Shown one piece after another: positions 41,146 to 51,896 of a DNA stretch of 64,000 bases. This DNA comes from Marilutibacter chinensis (GTDB lineage Bacteria; Pseudomonadota; Gammaproteobacteria; Xanthomonadales; Xanthomonadaceae). The DNA lies in the NCBI RefSeq assembly GCF_021725675.1, contig NZ_JAKJPO010000001.1:186001-250000 (forward strand). The letters are read 5' to 3'. A program made the position numbers and the translations under genes. Under the pieces are notes generated by a model. The model was not told the DNA's origin. It was given only the letters and a program-made list of their open reading frames with translations, and did not search any database. The first letter of the stretch is position 1; the number at the start of each line of letters is the position of its first letter.

Positions 41146-42822
41146 ATGTTGGACACGCTGATCGCCAGTCAGGACGCCGCCCGGGCCGAGGCGCTGGTGG
41201 CGATCCTGGTGCGTCACGGCTTCGGCGACATGTTGCGCCGTCTCGGCCTGGCACGCGCCCTGCATCGTGCCGGCAGCGCTTCGTCGCTGGCCAGGATGGA
41301 GGAATGGGTCGCGCAGCCGGTGCCGGTGCGCATCCGCCATGCGCTTGAGGAAATGGGGCCATGCTTCGTCAAGCTGGGGCAGGTGCTGGCGACGCGGGTC
41401 GACCTGTTTCCGCCGGAGTGGATCGCGGAGTTCAGCCGCTTGCAGAGTGCGGCTCCTGCGGTGCCGTTCGAAGCCATCCGCAGCGAGATGGAGACCGCCC
41501 TGGGTCACGCGCCGTCGTCGGAGTTCGAGGCGATCGATCAATCTCCCCTGGCGGCCGCCTCCATCGCCCAGGTGCACCGGGCGCGGCTTCACGACGGTCG
41601 CGAGGTCGTCATCAAGGTGAGGCGGCCGGGCATACGGCGTGTCGTCGAAGCGGACCTGCGGTTGCTGCAGTACGCCGCGCGGCGCGCCGAAGCGCGCTTT
41701 CCGGAGTTGCGGCGCTTCCATCCGGCAGGGATGGTGCGGCAGTTCCACGATTCGCTGATGCGTGAGCTCGACCTGGCCGCGGAATGCCGCAACGCGGAGC
41801 GGATCGCCGCCAGCTTCGCCGACGATCCGCGGATGGTGGTTCCTTCGGTCTACTGGCCATGCACGAATGAACGCATGAACGTCCAGGATTTCGTCGACGG
41901 ACTGCCCGTGGCGGATCTCGCCGCGCTGGAAAAGGCTGGCGTGGACAGGAAGGAAGTCGCCCGGACCGGCGCGCAATTCGTGCTGAAGATGATGCTGCAG
42001 GACGGGTTCTTCCACGCCGATCCGCATCCAGGGAACGTGTTCGTCCTGTCCGACGGACGCATCGCGGTGATCGACTTCGGCATGGTCGGCCATCTTTCCC
42101 GGATGAGGCGGGAGGAGGTCGTCGATCTGCTGTTCGGCCTGGTCGAACGGGATGCGGGGCGCGTCGGCGAGGTGTTGCTCGACTGGGCCGGCCCGGCCGA
42201 CGTGGACATCGACCCGTTGATGCTCGACATCGACGGCTTCATCGACCGCTACCACGGATTGCCTCTGGCGCAGCTCGACCTGGCCGGGATGTTGCTGGAG
42301 GTGACGACGCTGCTTCGACAGCACCGGCTCGCGCTGCCTGCGGACCTTGCGCTGCTGATCAAGGTCTGTCTCACCCTCGACGGGCTGGGCCGGAGCCTCG
42401 ACCCGGGGTTCGACATGGCCCGGCAGGCGCGGCCGTTCCTGCGCCGGGCGATGGTCCGGCGCTATCGTCCGCGGGCCCTGGTCCGGGACGGCTTCTCGGC
42501 GATGACGGACGTGCTGGGCCTGGCCGCGTCGGCGCCTCGCGAACTGCGGGGCCTGCTGCGCATGATCAGGAGCGGCAATGGATTGCGCATGCGGGTGGAC
42601 GGGCTGCGGGAGTTCAGCACCGATGTGAGCCATTCGGCGAACCGGCTCGCCGGCAGCATGGTGATCGCCGCGCTGATCGTCGGTTCCTCCATCGCGATGA
42701 CGGTCGAGGGCGGCCCCAGCATGTTCGGACTGCCGTTCTTCGGTCTGCTCGGTTTCGTCGGAGCCTCGCTGGCCGGCATCTGGCTGCTGTGGTCGATCTT
42801 CCGCAGCGGGGGCGGCCGCTGA
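41146..42822 (+). CDS. ABC1/UbiB-family atypical kinase
   Basis: 558 residues. KLGQ at 76-79 and the Ala-rich loop AAASIAQVH at 136-144 identify the UbiB family; K157 is the ATP lysine, ADPHPGN the catalytic loop, and VIDFGMVG the DFG motif. Two C-terminal TM helices (about 505-550) anchor it. UbiB supports ubiquinone biosynthesis. Here it is away from ubi genes and sits beside an FNR-type box, so it is probably a paralogue. GGAGG lies nine bases before ATG 41146. Confidence 0.92.
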   Translation: MLDTLIASQDAARAEALVAILVRHGFGDMLRRLGLARALHRAGSASSLARMEEWVAQPVPVRIRHALEEMGPCFVKLGQVLATRVDLFPPEWIAEFSRLQSAAPAVPFEAIRSEMETALGHAPSSEFEAIDQSPLAAASIAQVHRARLHDGREVVIKVRRPGIRRVVEADLRLLQYAARRAEARFPELRRFHPAGMVRQFHDSLMRELDLAAECRNAERIAASFADDPRMVVPSVYWPCTNERMNVQDFVDGLPVADLAALEKAGVDRKEVARTGAQFVLKMMLQDGFFHADPHPGNVFVLSDGRIAVIDFGMVGHLSRMRREEVVDLLFGLVERDAGRVGEVLLDWAGPADVDIDPLMLDIDGFIDRYHGLPLAQLDLAGMLLEVTTLLRQHRLALPADLALLIKVCLTLDGLGRSLDPGFDMARQARPFLRRAMVRRYRPRALVRDGFSAMTDVLGLAASAPRELRGLLRMIRSGNGLRMRVDGLREFSTDVSHSANRLAGSMVIAALIVGSSIAMTVEGGPSMFGLPFFGLLGFVGASLAGIWLLWSIFRSGGGR

Positions 42823-42991
42823 GGACCTGTCCTCCCGCAGGATCTGCGGAGGCGTTCGCTCGGGAAACCGGTGTTCATCGGCCCCGGACCCTTTCTCCCG
42901 TCATGCCTGGCGCGGCTTCTTGGGTTGTCCGCATTCCAGCCGAAGCTCGACGACCACGCGCTGCCTGTCGTCTCTGGCGCGGCGGCGCCAC

Positions 42992-45436
42992 TTACAAGGA
43001 ACGGGGCGCGACCGCGTTCAGCCGCAGCTGGCGGGAAGGCAAGCCGTCCGTCTCGACGTCGACGATGATGGGACCGGCCCGGGTACCGGCGCGGACCACG
43101 GCGACCACACGCCCGTGGAAGCTCTTGCGATCGCCGGACTGGAAGCTGGAGACATCGATGGGATTGCCGTTGCCGATGCCAGCCAGCGTTCCGGCGCCGC
43201 GCACGCGTACGCGTACCTGCCTGTCGTCGCTGCGGGCATAGACGGGCGTGCCGTCGGCGTCGTGCAGTTCCACGGTGACGTAGGCCAGGTCCTCGCCGTT
43301 GGCCGCGAGCTGCGACCGGTCCGTCGTCGTCACGACGAGGGCTGGCCGGCCCGCCGTACGCAACTCCCAGCGCCCGGCTTCCCGTCCGTCGCGATACCCC
43401 AGTGCCAGCAGGCGTCCCGGTGCGTAGGGCACCCGGTAAACAGCCTTGTATTCGCTGTCCTCGCCGACTGTCTTGCGGCCCAGGCTCTTTCCGTTGAGCA
43501 ACAGTTCCACTTCCGGAAACTCGGAGTAGACCACCACGTCCAGGCCTCGGCCCTCCTGTCCCGGCCAGGTCCAACTGGGATGCACATCATCGAGCGACCA
43601 GTCGAGATGGGGCGGCACGGTCGGGTAGACGTCGCGGTCGGGCAGATCCTCGGTGCCCTCGGGCTGGCGTACGAATGCGGAGATCGGCGTCGTTCCGGTC
43701 TTCCATACGACCTGGCGGTAGTAGGCCGCCGGTCGCAGGCGTCCGGTCGCGTCGATCTCGCCGCAGTACGCCAGATGCCACGGGTAAGGCCCCAGCTTCT
43801 GCCAGTCCTGGCTGTAGCCCATCCAGCCGATGCCGGCTTCCCCCAGGTAGTCGACGGCGGTCCAGACGAAGTCGCCGATCACCCACGGCATGGTTTCCAC
43901 CGCGCGCCAATAGGCAAACAGGTCCTGCGGTACCGATTCGGAGGTGTACATGGCCATCCCGGGGAGCCGCTCGTGCTCCTCGGCGAAAACGTGGGCGTGG
44001 TAGTTGTAGCCGACCACGTCCAGCACCGCGGCCTGCTTCGTGCTTCTTGGGGGATCGGCGTTGATGCCCTGGGTGACCGGCCGGGTCGGATCGAGACTGC
44101 GCACGCGCTCGGCGAGCTTGCGACCGGCCTCGACGCCCTCGGGCGTGCCGTCCTCTGGAATCTCGTTGCCGATGCTCCAGAACAGCACGCTGGGATGATT
44201 GCGTCCGCTCACCACCATGCTGTCGATGTCCTGCTGCCAGTCCTCGGCGAAGTAGCGCGAGTAGTCCAGCGGCTTCTTGCTCTTGTTCCAGCTGTCGAAG
44301 GCTTCGTCGATCACCAGCATGCCCAGCTCGTCGGCGGCGTCGAGCGTGGCCTGGCTGGCCGGATTGTGCGCGCTGCGGATGGCGTTGTAGCCGGCGGCCT
44401 TCATCAGTGCGACCTTGCGGGCATCCGCGTCGGGTGCGCCGGCAGCGCCGAGCATGTAGTTGTCGTGGTGGATGTTGCCGCCCCGCAGCAGTATCGGCTG
44501 GCCATTGATGCGCAGGCCGTTGGCCGCGTCCAGGGCGATCGTGCGGATGCCGAAGCGGGTGCGACGTTCGTCGACGACCGCGTCGTCAATGCGGACCTGC
44601 TGCACCAGGGTGTGGAGATTGGGCGAGTCGGGGGACCACAGGCGCGGATCGGTCACGGCCAGTTCCAGCGAAGACTGCGCTCGACCACCTGCCGCCACCA
44701 TGTGCGTCTGCCTGGCCTCGGCCACGGTCTCGCCATTGGCCGCAACTGCCCGGACCACCCATTCGGCCGAGCGTGCCTCCTCCGACCGGTTGGCGATGGT
44801 GGCGCGCACCGAAACCACGCCGCGCTCTTCGGATGCCACCGGGGTGGTGACGAATACGCTTTCGGGCTCGATGTGGACCGGGTCGAGGATCTCCAGGGTC
44901 ACCGGCCGGATCAGGCCCGAGCCGGCATACCAGCGCGATGACGGATCGGCATGGTTCACGCGCACGACGACGGTGTTGTCGCCGGCGCGAATCCTGCCGG
45001 TCAGGTCGACGGCGAATGCGGTATAGCCGTAGCGGTGCTTCTTCAGGTGCTCGCCGTTCACCCAGATGTCGGCGTCCATGTACACGGCTTCGAAGTTCAG
45101 CCGGACGATGCGCGACGCCTCGGCCGGCGTGAGCGTCAGCTGGCGGCGGTACCAGCCGACGCCGCCCGGCAGGTAGCCCGAGTCCTGTCCGCTGATGGCG
45201 TCCGGATCGAACGGTGGGCTGCCGTCGGATCCGTCCATGATCGAGAAGTCGTGTGGCACGACCACCCGTTGCCAGGTCCGGTCATCGAAGGCGCCATGCT
45301 GCGCCCCTTCGGCATCGCCAGCATGGAACACCCAGTCCTGTGACAGGTTGCGGATCTCCGCCCCCGCCGGCGACGCCGCCATCATCATCAGCAGCGCAGT
45401 CGCCAGCTGTCGGCCCGTGACCGGAATCGTTCTCAT
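42992..45436 (-). CDS. Secreted GH2 beta-galactosidase-type glycosidase
   Basis: 814 residues. Signal peptide at 1-26 (AGA-E cleavage). GH2 order: sugar-binding jelly roll (about 30-200), immunoglobulin-like domain (about 205-310), TIM barrel (about 315-610), and C-terminal beta domains. Acid/base E425 in GNEIPEDG and nucleophile E500 in MYTSES. The HNPASQATLDAADELGMLV stretch is typical of exo-beta-galactosidases with DUF4982. Most likely removes galactose from side chains in the periplasm or outside. 69 nt after the dehydratase gene on the same strand. Confidence 0.9.
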   Translation of the reverse strand: MRTIPVTGRQLATALLMMMAASPAGAEIRNLSQDWVFHAGDAEGAQHGAFDDRTWQRVVVPHDFSIMDGSDGSPPFDPDAISGQDSGYLPGGVGWYRRQLTLTPAEASRIVRLNFEAVYMDADIWVNGEHLKKHRYGYTAFAVDLTGRIRAGDNTVVVRVNHADPSSRWYAGSGLIRPVTLEILDPVHIEPESVFVTTPVASEERGVVSVRATIANRSEEARSAEWVVRAVAANGETVAEARQTHMVAAGGRAQSSLELAVTDPRLWSPDSPNLHTLVQQVRIDDAVVDERRTRFGIRTIALDAANGLRINGQPILLRGGNIHHDNYMLGAAGAPDADARKVALMKAAGYNAIRSAHNPASQATLDAADELGMLVIDEAFDSWNKSKKPLDYSRYFAEDWQQDIDSMVVSGRNHPSVLFWSIGNEIPEDGTPEGVEAGRKLAERVRSLDPTRPVTQGINADPPRSTKQAAVLDVVGYNYHAHVFAEEHERLPGMAMYTSESVPQDLFAYWRAVETMPWVIGDFVWTAVDYLGEAGIGWMGYSQDWQKLGPYPWHLAYCGEIDATGRLRPAAYYRQVVWKTGTTPISAFVRQPEGTEDLPDRDVYPTVPPHLDWSLDDVHPSWTWPGQEGRGLDVVVYSEFPEVELLLNGKSLGRKTVGEDSEYKAVYRVPYAPGRLLALGYRDGREAGRWELRTAGRPALVVTTTDRSQLAANGEDLAYVTVELHDADGTPVYARSDDRQVRVRVRGAGTLAGIGNGNPIDVSSFQSGDRKSFHGRVVAVVRAGTRAGPIIVDVETDGLPSRQLRLNAVAPRSL

Positions 45437-45505
45437 CGCGTATCTTCTCCCTCGGTTCTGGCGCCTGTCACCGCCTGGGGCATGGTTTCCGCAAGGCGTC
45501 GGGCG

Positions 45506-47230
<1,725 letters not shown>

Positions 47231-47349
47231 GGATGAAGCGATCCCCGGAACGGGAGTGCGGAAACGGGATCCGCCGATCGTCCGGCGGCGCTTTACGGCA
47301 ATCGATGCTACAGGGCATAGTGATGCTTCAAAAATAACAATATTGTCGA

Positions 47350-47370
47350 TTCCGATATCCGTTTGGATAT
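47350..47370. promoter_or_regulatory. Candidate LysR operator, dehydratase/SDR side
   Basis: TTCCGATATC-CG-TTTGGATAT. Contains the near-palindrome CGATATC-N6-GATATGG at 47353-47372. It is 19/21 identical to the site at 49205-49225 in front of the LysR gene. It lies between the divergent dehydratase (47230) and SDR (47402) starts, beside an AT-rich tract at about 47330-47345. Confidence 0.65.
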
Positions 47371-47401
47371 GGATATCGACCTGCCCAATGAGGATTCCCG
47401 C

Positions 47402-48211
47402 GTGCATCGTTCCGACATCCCGGCCGGGCCGGCATCCCGCGCGGCCATCGGCCAGGCGCTTTATCCCGAGCTGCGCGGCCGTCGCGTGTTCGTCACCGGC
47501 GGAGGCAGCGGCATCGGCGCGGCGACGGTGGAGGCCTTCGCCCGCCAGGGCGCACGGGTCGGCTTCGTCGACGTGGCCGAGGAGGAGGGGCAGGCGCTGG
47601 TCGAGCGCATCGCCGCCGCCGGCCTGCCGCGGCCGTGGATGCGATGCTGCGACGTCGTCGACGTGGCCGCGCTGCAACGGGCGATCGCCGATGCGGCGGT
47701 CGAACTGGGGGATTTCCACGTGCTGGTCAACAACGTCGGCAGCGACGACCGCCACGGTCTTGCCGATGTGACCCCGGACTACTGGGACCGGCGCGTGGCC
47801 ATCAACCAGCGGCCGGCATTCTTCGCGATCCAGGCGGTCGTGCCGGGCATGCAGCGACTGGGAGGCGGATCGATCGTGAACCTGGGCTCCACCGGTTGGC
47901 AGACCAAGACCCGCGGCTACCCGGTCTATGCCACTGCCAAGTCGTCGGTGAACGGTTTGACCCGCGGACTGGCGCACGAGCTGGGCGCTTCCCGCATCCG
48001 CATCAACGTCGTCACGCCGGGTTGGGTGATGACCGAACGCCAGGTGCGCCTGTGGCTCGACGCGGAAGGCGAACGCGAACTGGCCCGCAACCAGTGCCTG
48101 CCCGACAAGGTCGTTCCGGAGGACATCGCCGCGATGGTGCTGTTTCTCGCCTCCGACCAGGCCCGCGCCTGCACCGCTCAGGAGTACGTGGTCGACGCCG
48201 GCTGGTCCTGA
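47402..48211 (+). CDS. SDR aldose 1-dehydrogenase (Caulobacter XylB-like)
   Basis: 269 residues. YPELRGRRVFVTGGGSGIG begins the Rossmann fold (motif TGGGSGIG at 32-39), D57 suggests NAD, catalytic S163, Y176 and K180. NNVGSDDRH, TPGWVMTERQ and a final EYVVDAGWS are nearly those of Caulobacter XylB, which oxidises D-xylose and L-arabinose. It would make the aldonolactone at the start of the pathway. GTG 47402 with GAGG eight bases before it is preferred; ATG 47369 overlaps the palindromic operator. Confidence 0.87.
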   Translation: MHRSDIPAGPASRAAIGQALYPELRGRRVFVTGGGSGIGAATVEAFARQGARVGFVDVAEEEGQALVERIAAAGLPRPWMRCCDVVDVAALQRAIADAAVELGDFHVLVNNVGSDDRHGLADVTPDYWDRRVAINQRPAFFAIQAVVPGMQRLGGGSIVNLGSTGWQTKTRGYPVYATAKSSVNGLTRGLAHELGASRIRINVVTPGWVMTERQVRLWLDAEGERELARNQCLPDKVVPEDIAAMVLFLASDQARACTAQEYVVDAGWS

Positions 48212-48229
48212 GCTCCCCGTACGGCCCGG

Positions 48230-49198
48230 TCAACCACCGCGCCGCCCCTGCGCCTTCCTCGGCGCATAGATCTGGCTCGCGGCGTCCTTGAGGGTGTCCA
48301 GCACGGCGCACGCTCCCGGCGACAGCAGCCAGTCGGTGCGGGTGATGAAGCCGAAGGAATCCATTCCGCAGGAAAGCTCCAGCGGCACGATCTCGGCGAT
48401 GCCGTGTTGAAGGTAGTGCCGGGCGACGTCCACCGGCACCACGGCAAGGTTGTCGCTGTCCTGCAACAGGCGGGGCAGCACGACCAGCGCGGCGGTGCCG
48501 ATCATGCGTCGTGGCGGGTCCAGTCCGGCGGACTGGAACATCAGTTCGAAGCGATGGCGCAGGATGCTGCCCTCCGGCGGCACCACCCACGATGCCGACG
48601 CCAGGTCCTGCAACTGCGGGTTCTCCAGCGAAAGCAGCGGATGCCCGGGACGGGCGATCGCGCAGACCTCTTCCTCGGCCACCGGCTGGTAGTGCAGGTG
48701 GCGCTTGTCATGACGCGCGAACAGGCGTCCGATCATCAGGTCGATCTTGTTCTGCGCCAGCTGTTCCAGCAGTACGTCGCTGCCTTCCACCACCAGCGAC
48801 ACGCGCAGATCGGGATATGCCTGGGAGACTCGTGCCAAGGCAGGTGGCAGCAGGGTCATGGCGGGCCCCGCGATGGCACCGATGGCGACGCTGCCGGCAT
48901 GCCCGGCCTTGAGCGCTTCGATCTCCGAACCGGCCTCGCCGAGACTGGACAGCGCGATACGCGCATGGCGGATCATGCTTTCCCCGTACCAGGTGGGGAC
49001 CATGGCGCGCGGCTGTCTGTCGAAGAGTGGTACCCCGACGAGGTCTTCCAGGCCCTTGAGCAGCTTGGAAGCTGCCGGCTGCGTCATGTGGAGCGCCTCC
49101 GCCGCGCGCCGGACGTTGCCGTGTTCCTCGATGGCGATCACCAGCATCAGCTGCCGGGTCCTGAGGTGGGCGCGGATGAACCAGGGGAGCGTGGACAC
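48230..49198 (-). CDS. LysR-family regulator (GbpR-like)
   Basis: 322 residues from GTG 49198. STLPWFIRAHLRTRQLMLVI leads into the HTH with RRAAEALHMTQPAASKLLKG, followed by a periplasmic-binding-protein-like effector domain. The first part resembles GbpR, the galactose/arabinose-responsive LysR of Agrobacterium and Azospirillum sugar operons. An ATG further upstream (49255) would run through the palindrome at 49205, so I reject it as start. It lies between the two halves of the sugar locus and probably regulates both and itself. Confidence 0.9.
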   Translation of the reverse strand: MSTLPWFIRAHLRTRQLMLVIAIEEHGNVRRAAEALHMTQPAASKLLKGLEDLVGVPLFDRQPRAMVPTWYGESMIRHARIALSSLGEAGSEIEALKAGHAGSVAIGAIAGPAMTLLPPALARVSQAYPDLRVSLVVEGSDVLLEQLAQNKIDLMIGRLFARHDKRHLHYQPVAEEEVCAIARPGHPLLSLENPQLQDLASASWVVPPEGSILRHRFELMFQSAGLDPPRRMIGTAALVVLPRLLQDSDNLAVVPVDVARHYLQHGIAEIVPLELSCGMDSFGFITRTDWLLSPGACAVLDTLKDAASQIYAPRKAQGRRGG

Positions 49199-49204
49199 GG
49201 CGTG

Positions 49205-49225
49205 TTCCGATATCGATTTGGATAT
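49205..49225. promoter_or_regulatory. Candidate LysR operator, LysR/gguC side
   Basis: TTCCGATATC-GA-TTTGGATAT. Contains the perfect inverted repeat CGATATC-N6-GATATCG at 49208-49227. It starts 7 nt upstream of the LysR GTG and about 150 nt upstream of the rightward GguC-type gene. Its twin is at 47350-47370. Confidence 0.68.
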
Positions 49226-49374
49226 CGATAATGACGATTTATGTATTTGTAGCATATCCCTGAAGCTCACAGAATAGACGCGTTGCCGCCGTCCGGCGGT
49301 TGCACTTGCGCCTGGAGGCGCAGGCCACCTCCGCCGCCGGCCACGACAGGGCGGCGGCCCAGCAGGACGAGACG

Positions 49375-50382
49375 ATGCGACTGATCCAGCTTCTCGACGA
49401 CGCCTCCGCGCTGCGCGTGGGAGAAGTCTGCGCTGACGGACGCCAGGTCCGCCTGCTCGAGGAAGTGGCCTCGATGTACGAGCTGGCGCGCATGGCGATT
49501 GCTGAAAGGTGCGGTGTTGGGGAACTGGCCGCCGATCGGGCCGGTGACGTGCGGCTGGACTATGCCGGGCTGCTGGAACAAGGGCGCGTGCTGACGCCGT
49601 TGCACCATCCCGATCCGGCGCATTGCCGGGTGACCGGCACCGGACTGACCCACCTGGGCAGTGCCGCGGCCCGCGATGCGATGCACCGGAACTTCCGGCA
49701 ACAGGACGAGGCGGGCACGCTGACCGATTCGATGCGGATGTTCCACTGGGGCGTGGAGGGCGGCATCCCGTGCGACGGCCGCCCGGGTGCGCAGCCCGAA
49801 TGGTTCTACAAGGGCGACGGCGGCATCGTCGTGGCACCCGGCGCGCCGCTGGATTCACCGGACTTCGCGCTGGACGGCGGCGAGGAGCCGGAGCTGGTCG
49901 GCTTGTACGTGATCGCCCCGGACGGCACGCCGCACCGGCTCGGCTTCGCCCTCGGCAACGAGTTCTCGGACCACATCACCGAGCGCCGCAACTACCTGTA
50001 CCTGGCGCATTCCAAGCTGCGTGCCTGCGCGGTCGGCCCGGAGCTGCGCACCGGCGAGCTGCCGCGCGACCTGCGGGGAACCAGCCGCATCCGCCGGGAC
50101 GGCGAAGTGCTGTGGGAAAGGCCCTTCCTGACCGGCGAGGCCAACATGTGCCACTCGCTGGCCAACCTCGAATACCACCACTTCAAATACGCTGCGCACC
50201 GCCGTCCCGGCGATGTCCACCTGCACTTCTTCGGCACGGCCACTCTGAGTTTCACCGACCAGGTGAATGCGCGTGCCGGCGACGTGTTCGAGATCGAGTT
50301 GCCCGAGCTTGGCGCGCCGTTGCGCAACCCCTTGCGCACCGTCGCCTCCGGCTTCGCGCTGGGCGGCGTGGCCGTGGCTTGA
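49375..50382 (+). CDS. gguC: GguC/AraD1-family dehydratase (FAH fold)
   Basis: 335 residues matching the GguC family, whose characterised members (AraD1) dehydrate L-2-keto-3-deoxyarabonate to 2-oxoglutarate semialdehyde. Fumarylacetoacetase-like C-terminal domain from about 150, with GNEFSDHITE and EANMCHSLANLEYHHF stretches that bring the metal-binding Glu/Asp residues. ATG 49375 lies after AGGACGAG; an upstream in-frame reading is not conserved. First gene of a rightward operon with ALDH and ABC transporter. Confidence 0.85.
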   Translation: MRLIQLLDDASALRVGEVCADGRQVRLLEEVASMYELARMAIAERCGVGELAADRAGDVRLDYAGLLEQGRVLTPLHHPDPAHCRVTGTGLTHLGSAAARDAMHRNFRQQDEAGTLTDSMRMFHWGVEGGIPCDGRPGAQPEWFYKGDGGIVVAPGAPLDSPDFALDGGEEPELVGLYVIAPDGTPHRLGFALGNEFSDHITERRNYLYLAHSKLRACAVGPELRTGELPRDLRGTSRIRRDGEVLWERPFLTGEANMCHSLANLEYHHFKYAAHRRPGDVHLHFFGTATLSFTDQVNARAGDVFEIELPELGAPLRNPLRTVASGFALGGVAVA

Positions 50383-50422
50383 GCACGGCGACCGGCGTGG
50401 GAGACGACCACAGGAGAGTTGC

Positions 50423-51859
50423 ATGACCCGCCAGTTCAAGAGCTACATCGATGGCCAATGGATCGCCGGCAGCGGCGGCGCGGAGGACGAGAATCCCGCC
50501 GACCTCGCCAAGCCGGTCGGCACCTACGGCGTGCTGGACGCGGCGCAGGTGGCGCAGGCGGTCGACGCCGCCTCCGCGGCATTGCCGGCCTGGTCGCTGA
50601 GCCCGCCGCAGCAGCGCGCCGATATCCTCGATGCCGTCGGCAGCGAGATCCTCGCGCGCAAGGAGGAACTGGGTCGGCTGCTGGCGATGGAGGAAGGCAA
50701 GACCCTGCCGGAGAGCATCGGCGAGGCGGCGCGGGCAGGGCAGATATTCAGGTTCTTCGCCGGCGAAGCGCTGCGCATTCCCGGCGAGAAGCTGGCCTCC
50801 ACCCGGCCCGGCGTGGACGTGGAGATCACCCGCGAGCCGGTGGGCGTGGTCGGCGTCATCGCGCCCTGGAACTTTCCGCTGGCGATTCCGGCCTGGAAGA
50901 TCGCGCCCGCGCTCGCCTACGGCAACACCGTGGTGTTCAAGCCGGCCGAGATCGTGCCGGGTTGCGCCTGGGCCATCGCCGGCATCCTCGACCGCGCGGG
51001 CGTGCCCGCCGGCGTGTTCAACCTGGTGCTGGGCGCCGGCCGCACGGTCGGTGCGGCGCTGGCCGGGCACCGCGGTCTCGATGCGCTGAGCTTCACCGGT
51101 TCGGTGGCGACCGGCCGCGCGTTGCTGCGCCAGGCCGCCGAGCGCGGCCTGAAGATCCAGATGGAAATGGGCGGCAAGAACCCGCTGGTGGTACTGGCCG
51201 ACGCCGACCTCGACAAGGCGGTGGAATGCGCGGTCAACGGCGCCTATTTCTCCACCGGCCAGCGCTGCACGGCATCCAGCCGGCTGATCGTGGAAAACGC
51301 GGTGTACGACGAATTCGCCGCGCGCATGCAGGCGCGGCTGGCCACACTGACGGTGGGCGACCCGCTGCAGGCGGGGGTGGACATCGGCCCGGTCGCCAGC
51401 GCCCCGCAACTGGACACCGATCTGTCCTACATCCGCATCGGCCGCGAGGAGGGCGCCGAACTGCTGTCCGGAGGCGAGCGCGTCGAATGCGCCACCCGGG
51501 GCCATTTCCTCGCCCCGACCCTGTTCGCCGCCCAGGCCGGGCACCGCATCGCGCGCGAGGAGATCTTCGGCCCGGTCGCGGCGCTGATCCGCGCCGACGA
51601 CTACGAGCATGCGCTCGCCCTGGCCAACGACACCGAGTTCGGTCTGTGCGCGGGCGTCTGCACCACGTCGCTGAGGCTCGCCACGCACTTCAAGCGCCAC
51701 GCGCAGGCAGGCATGGTGATGGTCAACCTGCCAACCGCCGGCGTGGATCCGCACGTGCCATTCGGCGGTCGCAAGGCCTCCAGCTACGGGCCGCGCGAGC
51801 AGGGCCGCCATGCGGTCGAGTTCTACACTACGGTGAAGACCGCCTATACGGCAGCCTGA
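50423..51859 (+). CDS. 2-oxoglutarate semialdehyde dehydrogenase
   Basis: 478 residues, NAD(P)-aldehyde dehydrogenase superfamily. APWNFP with N150, catalytic base E248 in EMGGKNP and nucleophile C282 in GQRCTASSR. In this pathway it converts alpha-ketoglutaric semialdehyde to 2-oxoglutarate, linking sugar to the TCA cycle. The ATG at 50423 follows AGGAGAG. 40 nt after gguC on the same strand, so cotranscribed. Confidence 0.92.
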   Translation: MTRQFKSYIDGQWIAGSGGAEDENPADLAKPVGTYGVLDAAQVAQAVDAASAALPAWSLSPPQQRADILDAVGSEILARKEELGRLLAMEEGKTLPESIGEAARAGQIFRFFAGEALRIPGEKLASTRPGVDVEITREPVGVVGVIAPWNFPLAIPAWKIAPALAYGNTVVFKPAEIVPGCAWAIAGILDRAGVPAGVFNLVLGAGRTVGAALAGHRGLDALSFTGSVATGRALLRQAAERGLKIQMEMGGKNPLVVLADADLDKAVECAVNGAYFSTGQRCTASSRLIVENAVYDEFAARMQARLATLTVGDPLQAGVDIGPVASAPQLDTDLSYIRIGREEGAELLSGGERVECATRGHFLAPTLFAAQAGHRIAREEIFGPVAALIRADDYEHALALANDTEFGLCAGVCTTSLRLATHFKRHAQAGMVMVNLPTAGVDPHVPFGGRKASSYGPREQGRHAVEFYTTVKTAYTAA

Positions 51860-51896
51860 CATCCACCACGGCATCGGTTCTTCGGGAGGGAACGGA

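Noticed and set aside
40825-42633. N-terminal extension of the P-type ATPase reading frame
   Set aside because: The extension is antisense to the UbiB-like gene and not conserved in type; the ATPase N domain begins properly at ATG 40824.
47231-47977. Extended N-terminus of the dehydratase through the SDR gene
   Set aside because: It would be antisense to the SDR gene and adds 249 residues absent from the family.
49199-49255. Earlier ATG start for the LysR gene
   Set aside because: It would translate through the palindromic operator, and conserved sequence begins only at STLPWF.
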